Source: Sinohyriopsis cumingii (lineage: Eukaryota; Mollusca; Bivalvia; Unionida; Unionidae). Taken from it: a DNA stretch of 64,000 nt. The notes under the pieces are model-generated. The model did no database searches, was not told where the DNA came from, and saw only the letters and a program-made list of their open reading frames with translations. Below are positions 61,901-63,725 of the stretch, one piece after another (positions within the stretch are counted from its first letter, which is position 1; every line of letters starts with the position of its first letter). The stretch spans positions 160,263,630 through 160,327,629 of the forward strand of contig CM068824.1 in the NCBI GenBank assembly GCA_028554795.2, written 5' to 3'. A program made the translations under genes and the position numbers.

Positions 61901-62343
61901 TTACCCAATATGTTGGGATCCTTACCCTGTATGTTGGGATCCTTACCATGTATGATGGGATCCTTACCCTGAATGATGGGATCCTTACCCTGTATGTTGG
62001 GATCCTTACCTTGTATGTTGGGATCCTTACCCTGTATGTTGGGATCCTTACCCTGTATGTTGGGATCCTTACCCTGTATGATGGGATCCTTACCCTGTAT
62101 GTTGGGATCCTTACCCTGTATTTTTGGAGCCCCTATCATCAACATGCTGGACATAGCTTTAAAGAAAGGAACCACTTTGGAAGGATGAACAGGGGGTTGA
62201 TCAAAAGATCCACTCTCAAGGAAGTCCCTTTTGTTGTCATCTTCTGGCCGGGGCTCAGTCACCTTCACTGGAAACCTTACAGAATGGTATGGCAAGAGTG
62301 GGGAATTTTCAACAATCGTCAACAACACTGACAATAAATTATC
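1361..62343 (-). CDS. LYST: LYST-like BEACH-family protein, middle part of gene (14 exons, both ends outside window)
   Basis: LYST is a very large cytosolic BEACH-family scaffold that controls the size and traffic of lysosomes and lysosome-related organelles; its loss causes Chediak-Higashi syndrome in mammals. Fourteen minus-strand exons with GT-AG borders join in matching phase. Translated, they follow vertebrate LYST as I remember it, in order: a lectin-like segment ([33 protein letters not shown]), then [66 protein letters not shown] and [14 protein letters not shown]. About 1,010-1,040 codons are present of a protein that has about 3,800 residues in human. No start, stop, PH, BEACH or WD40 region lies in the window. 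Other BEACH proteins (WDFY3, neurobeachin) share the general architecture, but the run of short matches fits LYST best. Introns are 1-6.9 kb and packed with repeats. Confidence 0.9.
2290..4015 (-). pseudogene. DIRS-like retrotransposon remnant (reverse transcriptase, RNase H end, tyrosine recombinase)
   Basis: Reading right to left there are pieces typical of DIRS polyproteins. The RT motif [12 protein letters not shown] is at about 3985-4005, and a degenerate WLHDWLI box with a NLEKLNL tract is at 3680-3810. An RNase-H-end segment [16 protein letters not shown] is near 2790-2840. The tyrosine-recombinase C-terminal part, [16 protein letters not shown] then [13 protein letters not shown], is at 2298-2430. 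Many stops and frameshifts separate them. The recombinase Arg expected after HD(V) is Gly here. Order and spacing fit one ancient element inserted antisense relative to the window and in the same direction as LYST. Short open frames elsewhere in 2098-5613 are unrecognised. Confidence 0.75.
4055..4318 (-). mobile_element. tRNA-derived SINE, full length (family S-A)
   Basis: Read on the minus strand, the head contains an A-box-like AGTGGCCAAGTGGTCTAAGG and a B-box-like GGGTTCAAGTCTCAG, as in Leu/Ser tRNA. It is followed by a conserved body (gagaaagcttgccagtagct, ggtggttctttttggggttt, atactggcctccatgtatag) and an AAC-rich tail. The copy is somewhat diverged. It is the only one in the window with the tRNA head. 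It sits at the edge of the DIRS-like remnant. Confidence 0.88.
4320..6045. other. Unassigned intronic DNA
   Basis: Several open frames of 60-100 codons on both strands, none recognisable. The stretch 4350-5640 might be the 5' (gag-like) part of the adjacent DIRS remnant, since it lies on the correct side and is less AT-rich than its surroundings, but no motif supports it. Confidence 0.4.
6050..6190. repeat. Palindromic element (family P), copy 1
   Basis: Arms acaaactgcacag.aaccagatctg and cagatctggga.atgtgcagtttg face each other over a loop of about 22 bases. The outer left arm (ttgtttgttctacttattac) matches the right arm of the copy at 56765-56900 in reverse complement. It looks like a small foldback/MITE family. 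Confidence 0.75.
6298..6440 (-). CDS. LYST: LYST exon 13 of window (second helical region)
   Basis: The acceptor gtatttatctag is followed by GT CTG TTG AAG (phase 1); the donor is ATCAAG|GTAAGT (phase 0). The product, [19 protein letters not shown] then [18 protein letters not shown], matches human 'GLYELLSGVLLILPDVLLE' and 'LLVLVNHPSPAIQQGVIK' almost position by position. A 45-bp hairpin-forming tandem array begins about 56 bp upstream of the acceptor, inside the same intron. Confidence 0.93.
6497..7247. repeat. 45-bp tandem array of hairpin-forming units
   Basis: About 17 units of 43-45 bp. Each contains the perfect inverted repeat TGCATTGC...GCAATGCA around a 9-base loop (tggcctact), followed by a 'agtatagtacactgtaat' spacer. 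Open frames on both strands across it, rich in Cys and His, are by-products of the repeat. The array lies in the LYST intron and its edge is about 56 bp from the acceptor of exon 6298-6440. Confidence 0.95.
7515..9868. repeat. 27-bp minisatellite, about 87 units, with higher-order pattern
   Basis: The unit contains acattaattaggg followed by tgcatggtggtct. Most differences between units are at a few fixed positions (gggatgc, gggttgc, ggtatgc or agagctgc; tctaca, tctgca or tctata). Variant types recur every 4-5 units in the first half (for example the 'tatattaattaggtatgc' type) and in another order in the second half, which points to amplification of multi-unit blocks. Since 27 is a multiple of three, long open frames exist on both strands. 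They contain only the repeated 9-residue motif and are not taken as genes. Confidence 0.96.
9985..10390. repeat. R1 family block
   Basis: Three diverged units marked by ggccatattggatatcagat, ggccatactggatgtttgat and ggccatactagatgaataat, each followed by a catcattttgt-like tract. It lies between the 27-bp array and LYST exon 10910-11545. Confidence 0.75.
10910..11545 (-). CDS. LYST: LYST exon 12 of window (Ser/acidic linker, start of second helical region)
   Basis: The longest exon seen: acceptor ctttttag, donor TGTGTTG|GTAAGT, phase 1 at both ends, 636 bases. About 190 residues are rich in Ser, Asp, Glu, Lys and Gln, likely disordered, with clusters such as [15 protein letters not shown] and [11 protein letters not shown] that look like phosphorylation-prone linker. 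The last 20 residues, [17 protein letters not shown], turn into an amphipathic helix. They match the vertebrate helix before 'CCGLYELLSGVLLILPD'. The corresponding vertebrate linker is also long, Ser-rich and poorly conserved. Confidence 0.85.
11830..13265 (-). pseudogene. L1-like LINE reverse transcriptase remnant, interrupted by its own 66-bp amplification
   Basis: Right to left: [20 protein letters not shown] (RT domain entry) at 13150-13215, then the 66-bp array built from ...[10 protein letters not shown], then [10 protein letters not shown] at 12458-12490. Next come broken frames with SGLLLL, '[20 protein letters not shown]' near 12190-12270, and 'FRLLGLDF', '[13 protein letters not shown]' near 11950-12070. 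These follow the L1-clade order: palm entry, fingers, 'RQGDPLSPYLF'-like box, thumb. The YADD-type box is not recognisable. It is inserted in the LYST intron and oriented with the gene. Confidence 0.82.
12485..13140. repeat. 66-bp minisatellite derived from L1-like reverse-transcriptase sequence
   Basis: About 10 near-identical 66-bp units (aacccttttgaatgtcacta, then aaatggacgactttcttgac). On the minus strand each unit encodes a 22-residue motif including [15 protein letters not shown]. The flanks on both sides continue an L1-like reverse transcriptase in the same frame: [14 protein letters not shown] before the array, GRFLGD after it. The array therefore arose by amplifying an internal piece of LINE coding sequence. 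The last unit on the right differs most and joins the unamplified LINE. Confidence 0.93.
13270..14525. other. AT-rich intronic DNA
   Basis: No gene, array or element recognised; T-rich tracts dominate 13300-13900. Confidence 0.5.
14531..14694 (+). mobile_element. SINE family S-A, body and tail
   Basis: Body starting gtgagaaagcttgccagtag, with cggtggttctttccggggtt and tatagcctatcgtgtgctga, ending in a perfect (CAA)n tail. The tRNA head is missing, so the copy is 5' truncated. Confidence 0.9.
14700..16510. other. Intronic DNA, nothing beyond one microsatellite
   Basis: Small open frames at 15292-15550 are unrecognised and probably chance. The tract at 16380-16515 leads into diverged 55-bp units. 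Confidence 0.5.
15918..15976. repeat. (CT)n/(CA)n microsatellite
   Basis: Short (CT)n followed by interrupted and then pure (CA)n. Intronic. Confidence 0.95.
16515..18293. repeat. 55-bp minisatellite, about 32 units
   Basis: Units read ggtctgcatacaaggttatt, then ccacttgcatttcaatggtg, then gaattcattactgag. Each has a short inverted repeat ATTCCAC...GTGGAAT flanking a loop of about 13 bases. The left few units (16515-16740) are diverged and the rest nearly identical, with two recurring variants (gaatttc for gcatttc, ttagg for gaggg). It lies in the LYST intron downstream of exon 18469-18564; its edge is about 175 bp from that exon's donor. Open frames inside it are by-products. Confidence 0.95.
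18469..18564 (-). CDS. LYST: LYST exon 11 of window (polar linker)
   Basis: A short exon between the acceptor atggcacacag and donor GGCAAAG|GTAAGC, phase 1 at both ends, 96 bases. The 32 residues are Pro, Lys, Glu, Ser and Thr rich ([20 protein letters not shown] onwards), with no domain. It fits the low-complexity linker that follows the 'NTY...FYFSL' segment in vertebrates, where sequence conservation is poor. The call rests on splice sites, phase agreement with both neighbours and position rather than on similarity. It could be alternatively spliced, since phase 1-1 makes it skippable. Confidence 0.7.
18570..19875. other. Intronic DNA, nothing recognised
   Basis: No exon-like, repeat-array or transposon signal seen between LYST exon 18469-18564 and the LINE tail at 19880. 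Confidence 0.5.
19880..21190 (-). mobile_element. LINE with YADD-type reverse transcriptase, 5'-truncated copy
   Basis: A 275-codon frame (19981-20808) gives the RT thumb and C-terminal region: [49 protein letters not shown] and [16 protein letters not shown]. Upstream to 21190 the frame is broken by substitutions and a one-base deletion but still shows the YADDT box and [10 protein letters not shown]. The 3' end is a (ATT)n microsatellite at 19885-19915, as in CR1/L2-type LINEs. It is over 95 percent alike to the longer copy at 25905-29065 by eye and ends abruptly at 21190, hence 5' truncated. Confidence 0.9.
21475..21790. repeat. Dispersed repeat D1, copy 1
   Basis: Shares with 46905-47215 the runs tcaaatgaattgggttgttc, tacctatgcgaattagc, a middle part and agcatgactgttcat...cacatatc. 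Unclassified, no terminal repeats recognised. Confidence 0.7.
22637..22709. repeat. (GGAT)n/(GGTG)n microsatellite
   Basis: Tetranucleotide tract starting ggatggatggatggatgggt and continuing as (gggt)n, then back to (ggat)n. The poly-Trp/Gly or His/Pro/Ser frames it creates are by-products. Confidence 0.95.
23190..23704. repeat. R1 family block
   Basis: About five units marked by gattttcaacatggctgcc, gattttcaggatggcaacc and ggccatattggatgtgagat-like cores. The block runs straight into the 27-bp TG-rich array. Confidence 0.8.
23705..24512. repeat. Degenerate 27-bp TG-rich minisatellite
   Basis: About 30 units of 20-30 bp around the theme gtttcttgtcatgaatgtg then tgtgtaaa. Lengths differ through gain or loss of TG steps. 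Frames across the array give Cys-, Val- and Met-rich or His- and Thr-rich peptides without homologues known to me; they are not counted as genes. The array follows directly on a block of the 'ttttcaagatggc' repeat family and lies about 200 bp downstream of the LYST exon 24713-24911 donor. Confidence 0.93.
24713..24911 (-). CDS. LYST: LYST exon 10 of window (armadillo-like region)
   Basis: The acceptor ttctaccacag is followed by GAG CGT ATA CAG (phase 0); the donor is TGGTGGG|GTATGT (phase 1). The product contains [35 protein letters not shown] and STFYFTLWW. It matches human 'IIAEVLGSPPDLELLTIIFN', 'LLAVHPPTNTYVCHN' and 'TNFYFSL'. The 'HP..NTY' motif is a strong LYST signature. A degenerate 27-bp TG-rich array starts about 200 bp downstream in the intron. 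Confidence 0.93.
25310..25904 (+). mobile_element. Second LINE, 5' piece (host of a nested insertion)
   Basis: Plus-strand frames read [20 protein letters not shown] near 25350, then an open 112-codon stretch: [50 protein letters not shown]. This is the RT C-terminal region of a CR1/L2-like LINE from a family distinct from the minus-strand copies. There are stops and a frameshift near 25800. It stops at 25904 where the minus-strand LINE begins and resumes at about 29066. Confidence 0.87.
25905..29065 (-). mobile_element. LINE with endonuclease and YADD reverse transcriptase (longer copy)
   Basis: Right to left: endonuclease start ([28 protein letters not shown]) from about 29050; endonuclease end ([30 protein letters not shown]) at 28345-28626; linker and RT entry (28448-27468, ending [17 protein letters not shown]); RT core (27407-26442) with [32 protein letters not shown] and LYADDTTLS; and the C-terminal part to 26021. 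The tail is (TAA)n at 25905-25950. Frameshifts near 28700, 28370 and 27430 and a 127-bp tandem duplication (26314-26440 and 26441-26567) make it inactive. The style is CR1/L2/Jockey-like; the clade is not certain. Confidence 0.9.
29066..29422 (+). mobile_element. Second LINE, 3' piece after the nested insertion
   Basis: [20 protein letters not shown] then [20 protein letters not shown] is the usual C-terminus of CR1/L2-like ORF2. It is followed by a 3' UTR and the tail gctatacaaagtcctcatta with (TTA)n to 29422. It continues the piece at 25310-25904 on the same strand with perhaps 20 residues missing at the joint. Confidence 0.87.
29425..31560. other. AT-rich intronic DNA, nothing recognised
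   Basis: Only short unrecognised open frames (29822-30070, 30826-31049). Confidence 0.5.
31564..31839 (-). CDS. LYST: LYST exon 9 of window (armadillo-like region)
   Basis: The acceptor ttgttttag is followed by GTG TTG ATG GAT (phase 0); the donor is TACCAG|GTTAGT (phase 0). The 92 codons include [18 protein letters not shown] and [20 protein letters not shown]. They match human 'IQDVKLLEELLLDWKIW' and 'ADHHQQMFNIKQLLKAQVV' closely, among the best-conserved segments in the window. The distance from the preceding exon's 'LK' to the LLLNW motif is within one residue of human. The two exons therefore join directly and the DIRS fragment between them is intronic. Confidence 0.93.
31842..33065. 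other. Intronic DNA, nothing recognised
   Basis: The frame at 32823-33140 ([15 protein letters not shown]...) runs into the antisense of the DIRS fragment and is taken as chance. Confidence 0.5.
33070..33755 (-). pseudogene. DIRS-like retrotransposon fragment (RNase H end and tyrosine recombinase start)
   Basis: The open part (33070-33432) reads [20 protein letters not shown], then [20 protein letters not shown] and [10 protein letters not shown], then [16 protein letters not shown]. This is the core-binding domain and start of the catalytic domain of a DIRS-type tyrosine recombinase. Upstream to about 33755 a broken frame keeps 'GLWAFAYPL' and '[15 protein letters not shown]'-like pieces of the preceding RNase H/linker region. 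No catalytic tail is present, so the element is truncated. At first sight it could pass for a LYST exon, but adjacent LYST exons join without it. Confidence 0.82.
33760..35050. other. Intronic DNA, nothing recognised
   Basis: Two overlapping opposite-strand frames near 34689-35059 have no known relatives. Confidence 0.5.
35057..36846. mobile_element. Possible non-autonomous DNA element with imperfect terminal repeats
   Basis: The left end GTGTGACCCCACTATA, with TTATAACAC further in, faces a right end whose reverse complement reads GCGTGACTCCACTATA, with TGTTATAACC further in. TA lies close outside. Such ends resemble Tc1/mariner-type termini. Inside, a segment of about 125 bp (gattgtggcgtggttcctga, aaatttcatatgcaaatata) is repeated at 35245-35330. 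No transposase is visible. The boundaries are tentative. Confidence 0.4.
37070..37218 (+). mobile_element. SINE family S-A, body and tail (copy in tandem duplication)
   Basis: Contains gagaaagcctgccagtagct, gtcggtggttcctcccgggg, actggccgccatgtatagcc and a short CAACAACAG tail. Duplicated with its flanks; the second copy follows at 37291-37440. Confidence 0.9.
37291..37440 (+). mobile_element. SINE family S-A, second copy of the tandem duplication
   Basis: Same SINE body as at 37070-37218 with a handful of substitutions (acttgagaaag for acgtgagaaag; cttcccgg for cctcccgg). It did not insert separately but was copied with flanking DNA. Confidence 0.9.
37490..37693 (-). CDS. LYST: LYST exon 8 of window (armadillo-like region)
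   Basis: The acceptor ttgtttcag and donor TTGAAG|GTGAGA bound 68 codons, phase 0 at both ends. The product includes [17 protein letters not shown], then [24 protein letters not shown]. This matches human 'TQALALRVILSLIKYNQ' and '[23 protein letters not shown]' at the same spacing, typical of paired amphipathic helices. On its intron side, a 221-bp tandem duplication carrying a SINE ends only about 10 bp from the donor. Confidence 0.9.
37700..38930. other. Intronic DNA, nothing but a small 11-bp repeat
   Basis: Four copies of an aaataaattc-like 11-bp unit at 38555-38590; otherwise no feature. Confidence 0.5.
38931..39892. repeat. 32-bp minisatellite, about 30 units
   Basis: Units read tcaggacactgatatggaca then caacataaaaaa. 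Two two-state positions (gatatgg or gacatgg; acaacat or acactat) are shared among units in blocks. The array is otherwise very regular, suggesting recent expansion. It is intronic, between LYST exons 40979-41233 and 37490-37693. Confidence 0.95.
40979..41233 (-). CDS. LYST: LYST exon 7 of window (armadillo-like region)
   Basis: The acceptor ctctttag is followed by AAT TCT CTA CTG TTG ATG TAC (phase 0); the donor is GCAAAG|GTAGGT (phase 0). The 85 codons read [20 protein letters not shown], a Gly/Gln linker, then [20 protein letters not shown] and AVLFLVAK. They correspond to human 'VVYTTYCPAQYTIYEPVI', '[20 protein letters not shown]'. The segment lies just after the lectin fold and begins the helical repeats of LYST. 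The insect-to-human spacing of these motifs is preserved, so no exon seems missing here. Confidence 0.9.
41236..42640. other. Intronic DNA, nothing recognised
   Basis: AT-rich, no exon or element signal between LYST exon 40979-41233 and the pogo-like element. Confidence 0.5.
43886..43904. repeat. (GA)n microsatellite
   Basis: Pure GA tract of about 19 bases inside the pogo-like element. Confidence 0.9.
44577..45452 (+). pseudogene. Pogo-like transposase remnant, DDE domain missing
   Basis: An open 100-codon start ([20 protein letters not shown]) has an AT-hook-like PVGRPKK and a helix-turn-helix start, [16 protein letters not shown]. An in-frame TGA at about 44877 is followed by [15 protein letters not shown], another TGA, then [18 protein letters not shown] and [20 protein letters not shown]. 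This is the CENP-B/pogo-type second DNA-binding domain. The catalytic DDE region is absent. In its place are two copies of a segment of about 80 bp (45170-45245 and 45445-45530) around an acidic tail ([16 protein letters not shown]). The pogo assignment rests on the DNA-binding part only. Confidence 0.8.
46255..46480. repeat. Degenerate tandem repeat of about 21 bp
   Basis: Roughly ten diverged units on the theme aatcacaaactctcaatcagt, with several single-base changes and small deletions. It is older-looking than the other arrays. It lies in the LYST intron between exons 47530 and 41233. Confidence 0.85.
46905..47215. repeat. Dispersed repeat D1, copy 2
   Basis: Matches 21475-21790: tcaaatgaactgggttgttc, tacctatgcaaattagcc and ggcatgactgttcac. 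The open frame at 46813-47124 lies within it and is not recognised. Confidence 0.7.
47429..47518. repeat. Three-copy 30-bp repeat next to a LYST donor
   Basis: Three copies of a 30-bp unit containing ttggtaaatatactgcatat lie 12 bp beyond the donor of LYST exon 47530-47723. Small and near-perfect; a seed of a minisatellite. Confidence 0.85.
47530..47723 (-). CDS. LYST: LYST exon 6 of window (end of lectin-like domain and following helix)
   Basis: The acceptor gtatttattacag and donor CTGAGG|GTATGT bound 194 bases (phase 1 in, 0 out). The start [20 protein letters not shown] matches human '[20 protein letters not shown]', the last strand of the lectin fold in BEACH proteins. The next residues, [17 protein letters not shown], match the helix 'REL...VDIGLLIESL'. 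A three-copy 30-bp repeat follows directly downstream of the donor (47429-47518). Confidence 0.88.
47730..50085. other. Intronic DNA, nothing firm
   Basis: A short stretch at 47790-47865 (gaaacccagctatacc, gataacatgattgtggcat-like) resembles the left end of the possible element at 35057. Otherwise nothing recognised. Confidence 0.45.
50089..50272 (-). CDS. LYST: LYST exon 5 of window (lectin-like domain)
   Basis: The acceptor ctatttgtag is followed in frame by ACA ACA GTT (phase 0); the donor is TTCAAAG|GTGGGC (phase 1). The product has [13 protein letters not shown] then [14 protein letters not shown]. This matches the vertebrate strand with 'FCMIGHCLSSQEE' and 'WDLGNLLLFNG', the late beta strands of the lectin-like sandwich. 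Sixty-one codons plus one base. The split Gly codon G|GT is completed by the exon at 47723. Confidence 0.87.
50275..51450. other. AT-rich intronic DNA, nothing recognised
   Basis: No exon, array or element recognised between LYST exon 50089-50272 and the eroded MITE relative. Confidence 0.5.
51455..51845. mobile_element. Diverged relative of the 62.9-kb MITE
   Basis: Shares with 63355-63720 the run cctaagttat..gaa.ctttcatagt, gtgattctaatc, atatgacccagccactttaa, gcagat, gggggttttcccc and repeated cacttccatgagaatgg units. Clear terminal repeats are no longer visible, so this is an old, eroded copy. Confidence 0.75.
52093..52228 (-). CDS. LYST: LYST exon 4 of window (lectin-like domain)
   Basis: The acceptor ttctgctag and donor GGACAG|GTAAAA enclose one base completing the previous Arg codon plus 45 codons. 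The product contains [18 protein letters not shown] followed by GSTLTGQ. The motif 'LP..W.H.V..Y' followed by a small insert and a GQ/GK strand is the classic Trp-His strand of laminin-G/concanavalin-A-like folds. It corresponds to 'FLPSKWQHLVLTYLQQPQG' in vertebrate LYST. Phase is 2 on entry and 0 on exit, consistent with both neighbours. Confidence 0.88.
52232..53485. other. Intronic DNA with one short direct repeat
   Basis: Three copies of a 20-21-bp unit (gttgttaagtaaccaagtgt-like) at 52568-52626. No other feature recognised. Confidence 0.5.
53491..53805 (-). mobile_element. tRNA-derived SINE, second family (S-B)
   Basis: On the minus strand the head reads AAGTGGTTAGAGCATCCACC (A box) and GGTTTGAACCCGTC (B box). 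The body contains ggactggttggcctagtgtc, ggataatgtaactgggtggg and gggatatgactaaaattgtt, and the tail is (CA)n-rich. This body resembles a tRNA-SINE family I recall as abundant in bivalves and other molluscs. A second, head-truncated copy is at 59868-60152. Confidence 0.88.
53985..54715. repeat. R1 family block
   Basis: About five diverged units with actttcaagatggcaacta, ttcatttatgaccaa and cataaaaagtcttttagtga motifs, same orientation as the other blocks. Confidence 0.8.
55020..55164 (-). CDS. LYST: LYST exon 3 of window (lectin-like domain)
   Basis: The acceptor aacattacag gives a phase-1 start; a second possible acceptor, acacctcag, gives a phase-0 start at 55144. The donor is ATTCAG|GTATTT, phase 2. 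Translation gives [20 protein letters not shown] then [17 protein letters not shown], which lines up with the human strand pair 'CIHIISLGSKALMIQVW' and 'ATLIFR'. These are central beta strands of the concanavalin-A-like sandwich. The split Arg codon (AG|A) joins cleanly to the exon at 52228. Confidence 0.85.
55440..56100. repeat. Tandem repeat with 'tgacctttgacc' core
   Basis: About four units of 150-190 bp containing ccttgacctttgaccttttg, then ccaaaatcaataaggttctt and an 'accatccacaaa..ttgctaac' tract. This theme is, from memory, very abundant in mollusc genomes. One unit holds a perfect TGACCTTTGACCT at 55861-55873, which is the reverse complement of a DR1 nuclear-receptor element. It lies in the LYST intron between 57437 and 55164. 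Confidence 0.8.
56765..56905. repeat. Palindromic element (family P), copy 2
   Basis: Contains gtgcacagacccagatctg and cagatctggatctctacagt with an extended right arm ttgttataagtaatcagaag then aacaaacaa, the reverse complement of the left arm of copy 1. Confidence 0.75.
57437..57705 (-). CDS. LYST: LYST exon 2 of window (start of lectin-like domain)
   Basis: The acceptor tatttgcag is followed by AT ACT GTT GAG (phase 1). The product contains [20 protein letters not shown], matching the remembered vertebrate LYST strand with 'HLSEGFSVSLWF', the opening beta strand of the concanavalin-A-like domain. The 3' border is ambiguous. A donor ACAG|GTCAAG (exon end 57532, phase 1) fits the phase of the next exon at 55164. 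A donor GTT|GTAAAC (exon end 57437, phase 0) includes 32 more open codons, rich in Asp, Ser and Lys, and would need an alternative phase-0 acceptor at 55144. The longer form is given because the extension looks coding, but both donors are weak. Confidence 0.75.
58261..58665 (-). repeat. 37-bp tandem array with repeated AATAAA and GU-rich tract on the LYST strand
   Basis: About 11 units of 37 bp lie in the intron between LYST exons 62115 and 57705. On the minus (gene) strand, most units read AATAAAAGTC and then, about 20 bases later, GGTTGTCTTGTAG. An AATAAA hexamer followed by a GU/U-rich element at that distance is the layout of a metazoan polyadenylation site. At least eight units keep the hexamer intact; one has AATAAG and the last has lost it. 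Whether any are used is unknown. The units are nearly identical, so the array looks recent. Confidence 0.9.
58670..60260. other. Intronic DNA outside the S-B SINE, nothing recognised
   Basis: A 66-codon frame at 59207-59407 is unrecognised. Confidence 0.45.
59868..60152 (-). mobile_element. SINE family S-B, head partly lost
   Basis: Same body as the copy at 53491-53805 (gtgacatcactataaactgt-like region, gacatcatagcgatatgact), a (CA)n tail on the low-coordinate side and a B-box-like ggtttgatccctgtccga. The A box is absent. Confidence 0.85.
60268..60680 (+). pseudogene. hAT-type transposase C-terminal remnant
   Basis: The open frame ends [20 protein letters not shown] then [14 protein letters not shown]. 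After a one-base frameshift near 60552 it continues [20 protein letters not shown]. 'S.ADAER.FS.L..I' followed by 'LN..T...LL..KLN' is the hAT dimerisation domain. The first 50 codons ([12 protein letters not shown]...) are not recognised. No terminal repeats or other transposase parts were seen nearby, so this is a stranded fragment in the LYST intron. Confidence 0.8.
60685..61730. other. Intronic DNA between hAT remnant and the donor array
   Basis: No feature recognised. The read-through frame from the 21-bp array ends at 61660. Confidence 0.5.
61731..62120 (-). repeat. 21-bp tandem array carrying an in-frame splice donor in every unit
   Basis: Eighteen full 21-bp units plus a terminal partial unit directly follow the end of LYST exon 62115-62343. 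On the gene strand each unit contains GGTAAGGATC and a variable ACATACAG-like part. The core GTAAGGAT is unchanged in all 18 full units; the terminal one reads GTAAGATT. Substitutions fall in the exon-side half (CAGG, TTGG, GAGG, CATG or CAAGG before GT). Because 21 is a multiple of three, each donor is in the same phase. Read through, the array encodes 18 GKDPNIQ-like heptads, then about 20 more residues and a stop near 61660. Each regular unit also holds a GGATCC site. Confidence 0.95.
62115..62343 (-). CDS. LYST: LYST exon 1 of window (pre-lectin region)
   Basis: The exon begins after an acceptor reading cttgcag and starts in phase 0 with [20 protein letters not shown]. It ends in phase 1 at CAGG|GTAAGG, after GAPKIQ. 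The 76 codons correspond to the linker just before the lectin-like domain of vertebrate LYST: a short hydrophobic helix, then a charged Pro-rich stretch, then [15 protein letters not shown], which resembles the human NSKAMGLLRRA segment. The donor is the first of 19 near-identical donors in a 21-bp tandem array lying directly downstream. Any of them keeps the frame, so the 3' border is not certain; the first is chosen as the shortest form. The next exon inward starts with AT, completing a GAT codon. Confidence 0.8.
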
Positions 62344-62940
62344 CTGCAAGGATAAAAAGCAATCAATTACTTTATTTGCTAAATAAAGAAAAGAATGATA
62401 GTACATCTGACAGAACATCTAGGGAAAAATCATCGCATCACAGTATTCTAATTGTTTGTACAAACTAAAGATATTAGTAATGGGTGCTATGAAAAGATGT
62501 CCTTACTCCCTAAAATTTGCTCAGCAGGGCTTTGAACTTAGTGTTAAGGTGGCACTCTAACAGTTTCATATTTTGCATAGGGTGAGAATTTTAAAGAAAA
62601 ATCATTTCCTTGGGTGTCCTCACTGGTCTTAATGGCAATTTGAAAAAGACCTTGTACATCTTAGGTACTGTTCAAAGAACCTTTAATTCCCTTTATTTTG
62701 GTGTATGATTGATGGTTGTAATATGGGTTATAGAGTATACAGCTTGGCCTTACTCCAGATGTGCACCTTTCAAAAAACTGCTAGCTCCACTTGGTCATTT
62801 TCACTTCCTGAACTTCAGAGGTAAATTGTAAAAATAAAGAGCCAATAGTTTTCTAACATTTTATATATTGGTAATTCATCCATTGCACTTTCAGAAGCTG
62901 ATATTGTTGAGGTATGCAAAATTTGTTTTTCCTATCTTAA

Positions 62941-63725
62941 CCCTTTACCTCATAGAGCATAGTTACAAAGTGCAGTGTGCTGTAAATAGAACACCTGTTA
63001 CCTATTCGACCCCATACGCATAGGTCTGCCTGTGAACTGTTAAGCAATGTAGAGTATGTTACGTTTAACAGCAATTTTAACCATTTTTCATTTTTGGTGC
63101 ACATCTATTATATGTGGAAAAATTTAAGAGTAAAGTCAAATTGTTATAGCTGTGTAATTATTTTTCACAGAAGACTTTTTATGTGCTTTAAAATCTTGAG
63201 AGAACTCATTCACCGTCATGTCAGTGAGGCCGCGTGACCAACCGTAGCTGCCATTTCTCATACTCGAAATTTACAAGTTTTTAGTCTGCATCTACATCAC
63301 TAAGTCATCTGAATTTGATAATTTATAAAAATAATTGCTGCCTGCATCAATATCAGAGCCTTTACCTAAGTTATTGAATCTTTCATAGTTGTGATTCTAA
63401 TCGTAAAAATTTCATAAGTACTGAATGAAATACATGACCGCCATTTTGGAGAGTGGAGATTATGACCCAGTTACTTTAAATAGCAGATATCGACAGTGCA
63501 TAAACAGTGACCACGTGATCTGACGTAATTGTCATTCGCAGAAATGAATGTAGTATCTAACAGGGGGTTTTCCCCGAAGGTGGCGCTATGAAAACTGGCT
63601 TAAAATGGCTGATGTTTACAGCCAACGTCAAAAGGCGCTTCCATGCGACTGGAGTAGAGGCATCAAAAGACGCTTCCATGCGAATGGTGTAGAGGCATCC
63701 AAAGACGCTTGCATGAGGTAAAGGG
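62941..63725. mobile_element. piggyBac-like MITE, 785 bp, TTAA target site
   Basis: A perfect 13-bp terminal inverted repeat CCCTTTACCTCAT / ATGAGGTAAAGGG bounds the element, and TTAA lies directly outside both ends (62937-62940 and 63726-63729). TTAA duplications with termini starting CCC are the signature of piggyBac-type elements. The inside has no transposase frame. It contains gcgcttccatgcgactggag-type short repeats near the right end (63625-63720). A diverged relative is at 51455-51845. Confidence 0.88.

Noticed and set aside
61747..62331. Plus-strand frame with repeated ILTLYVG and two overlapping MLGSLPC frames
   Set aside because: Antisense shadows of the 21-bp array and of the LYST exon.
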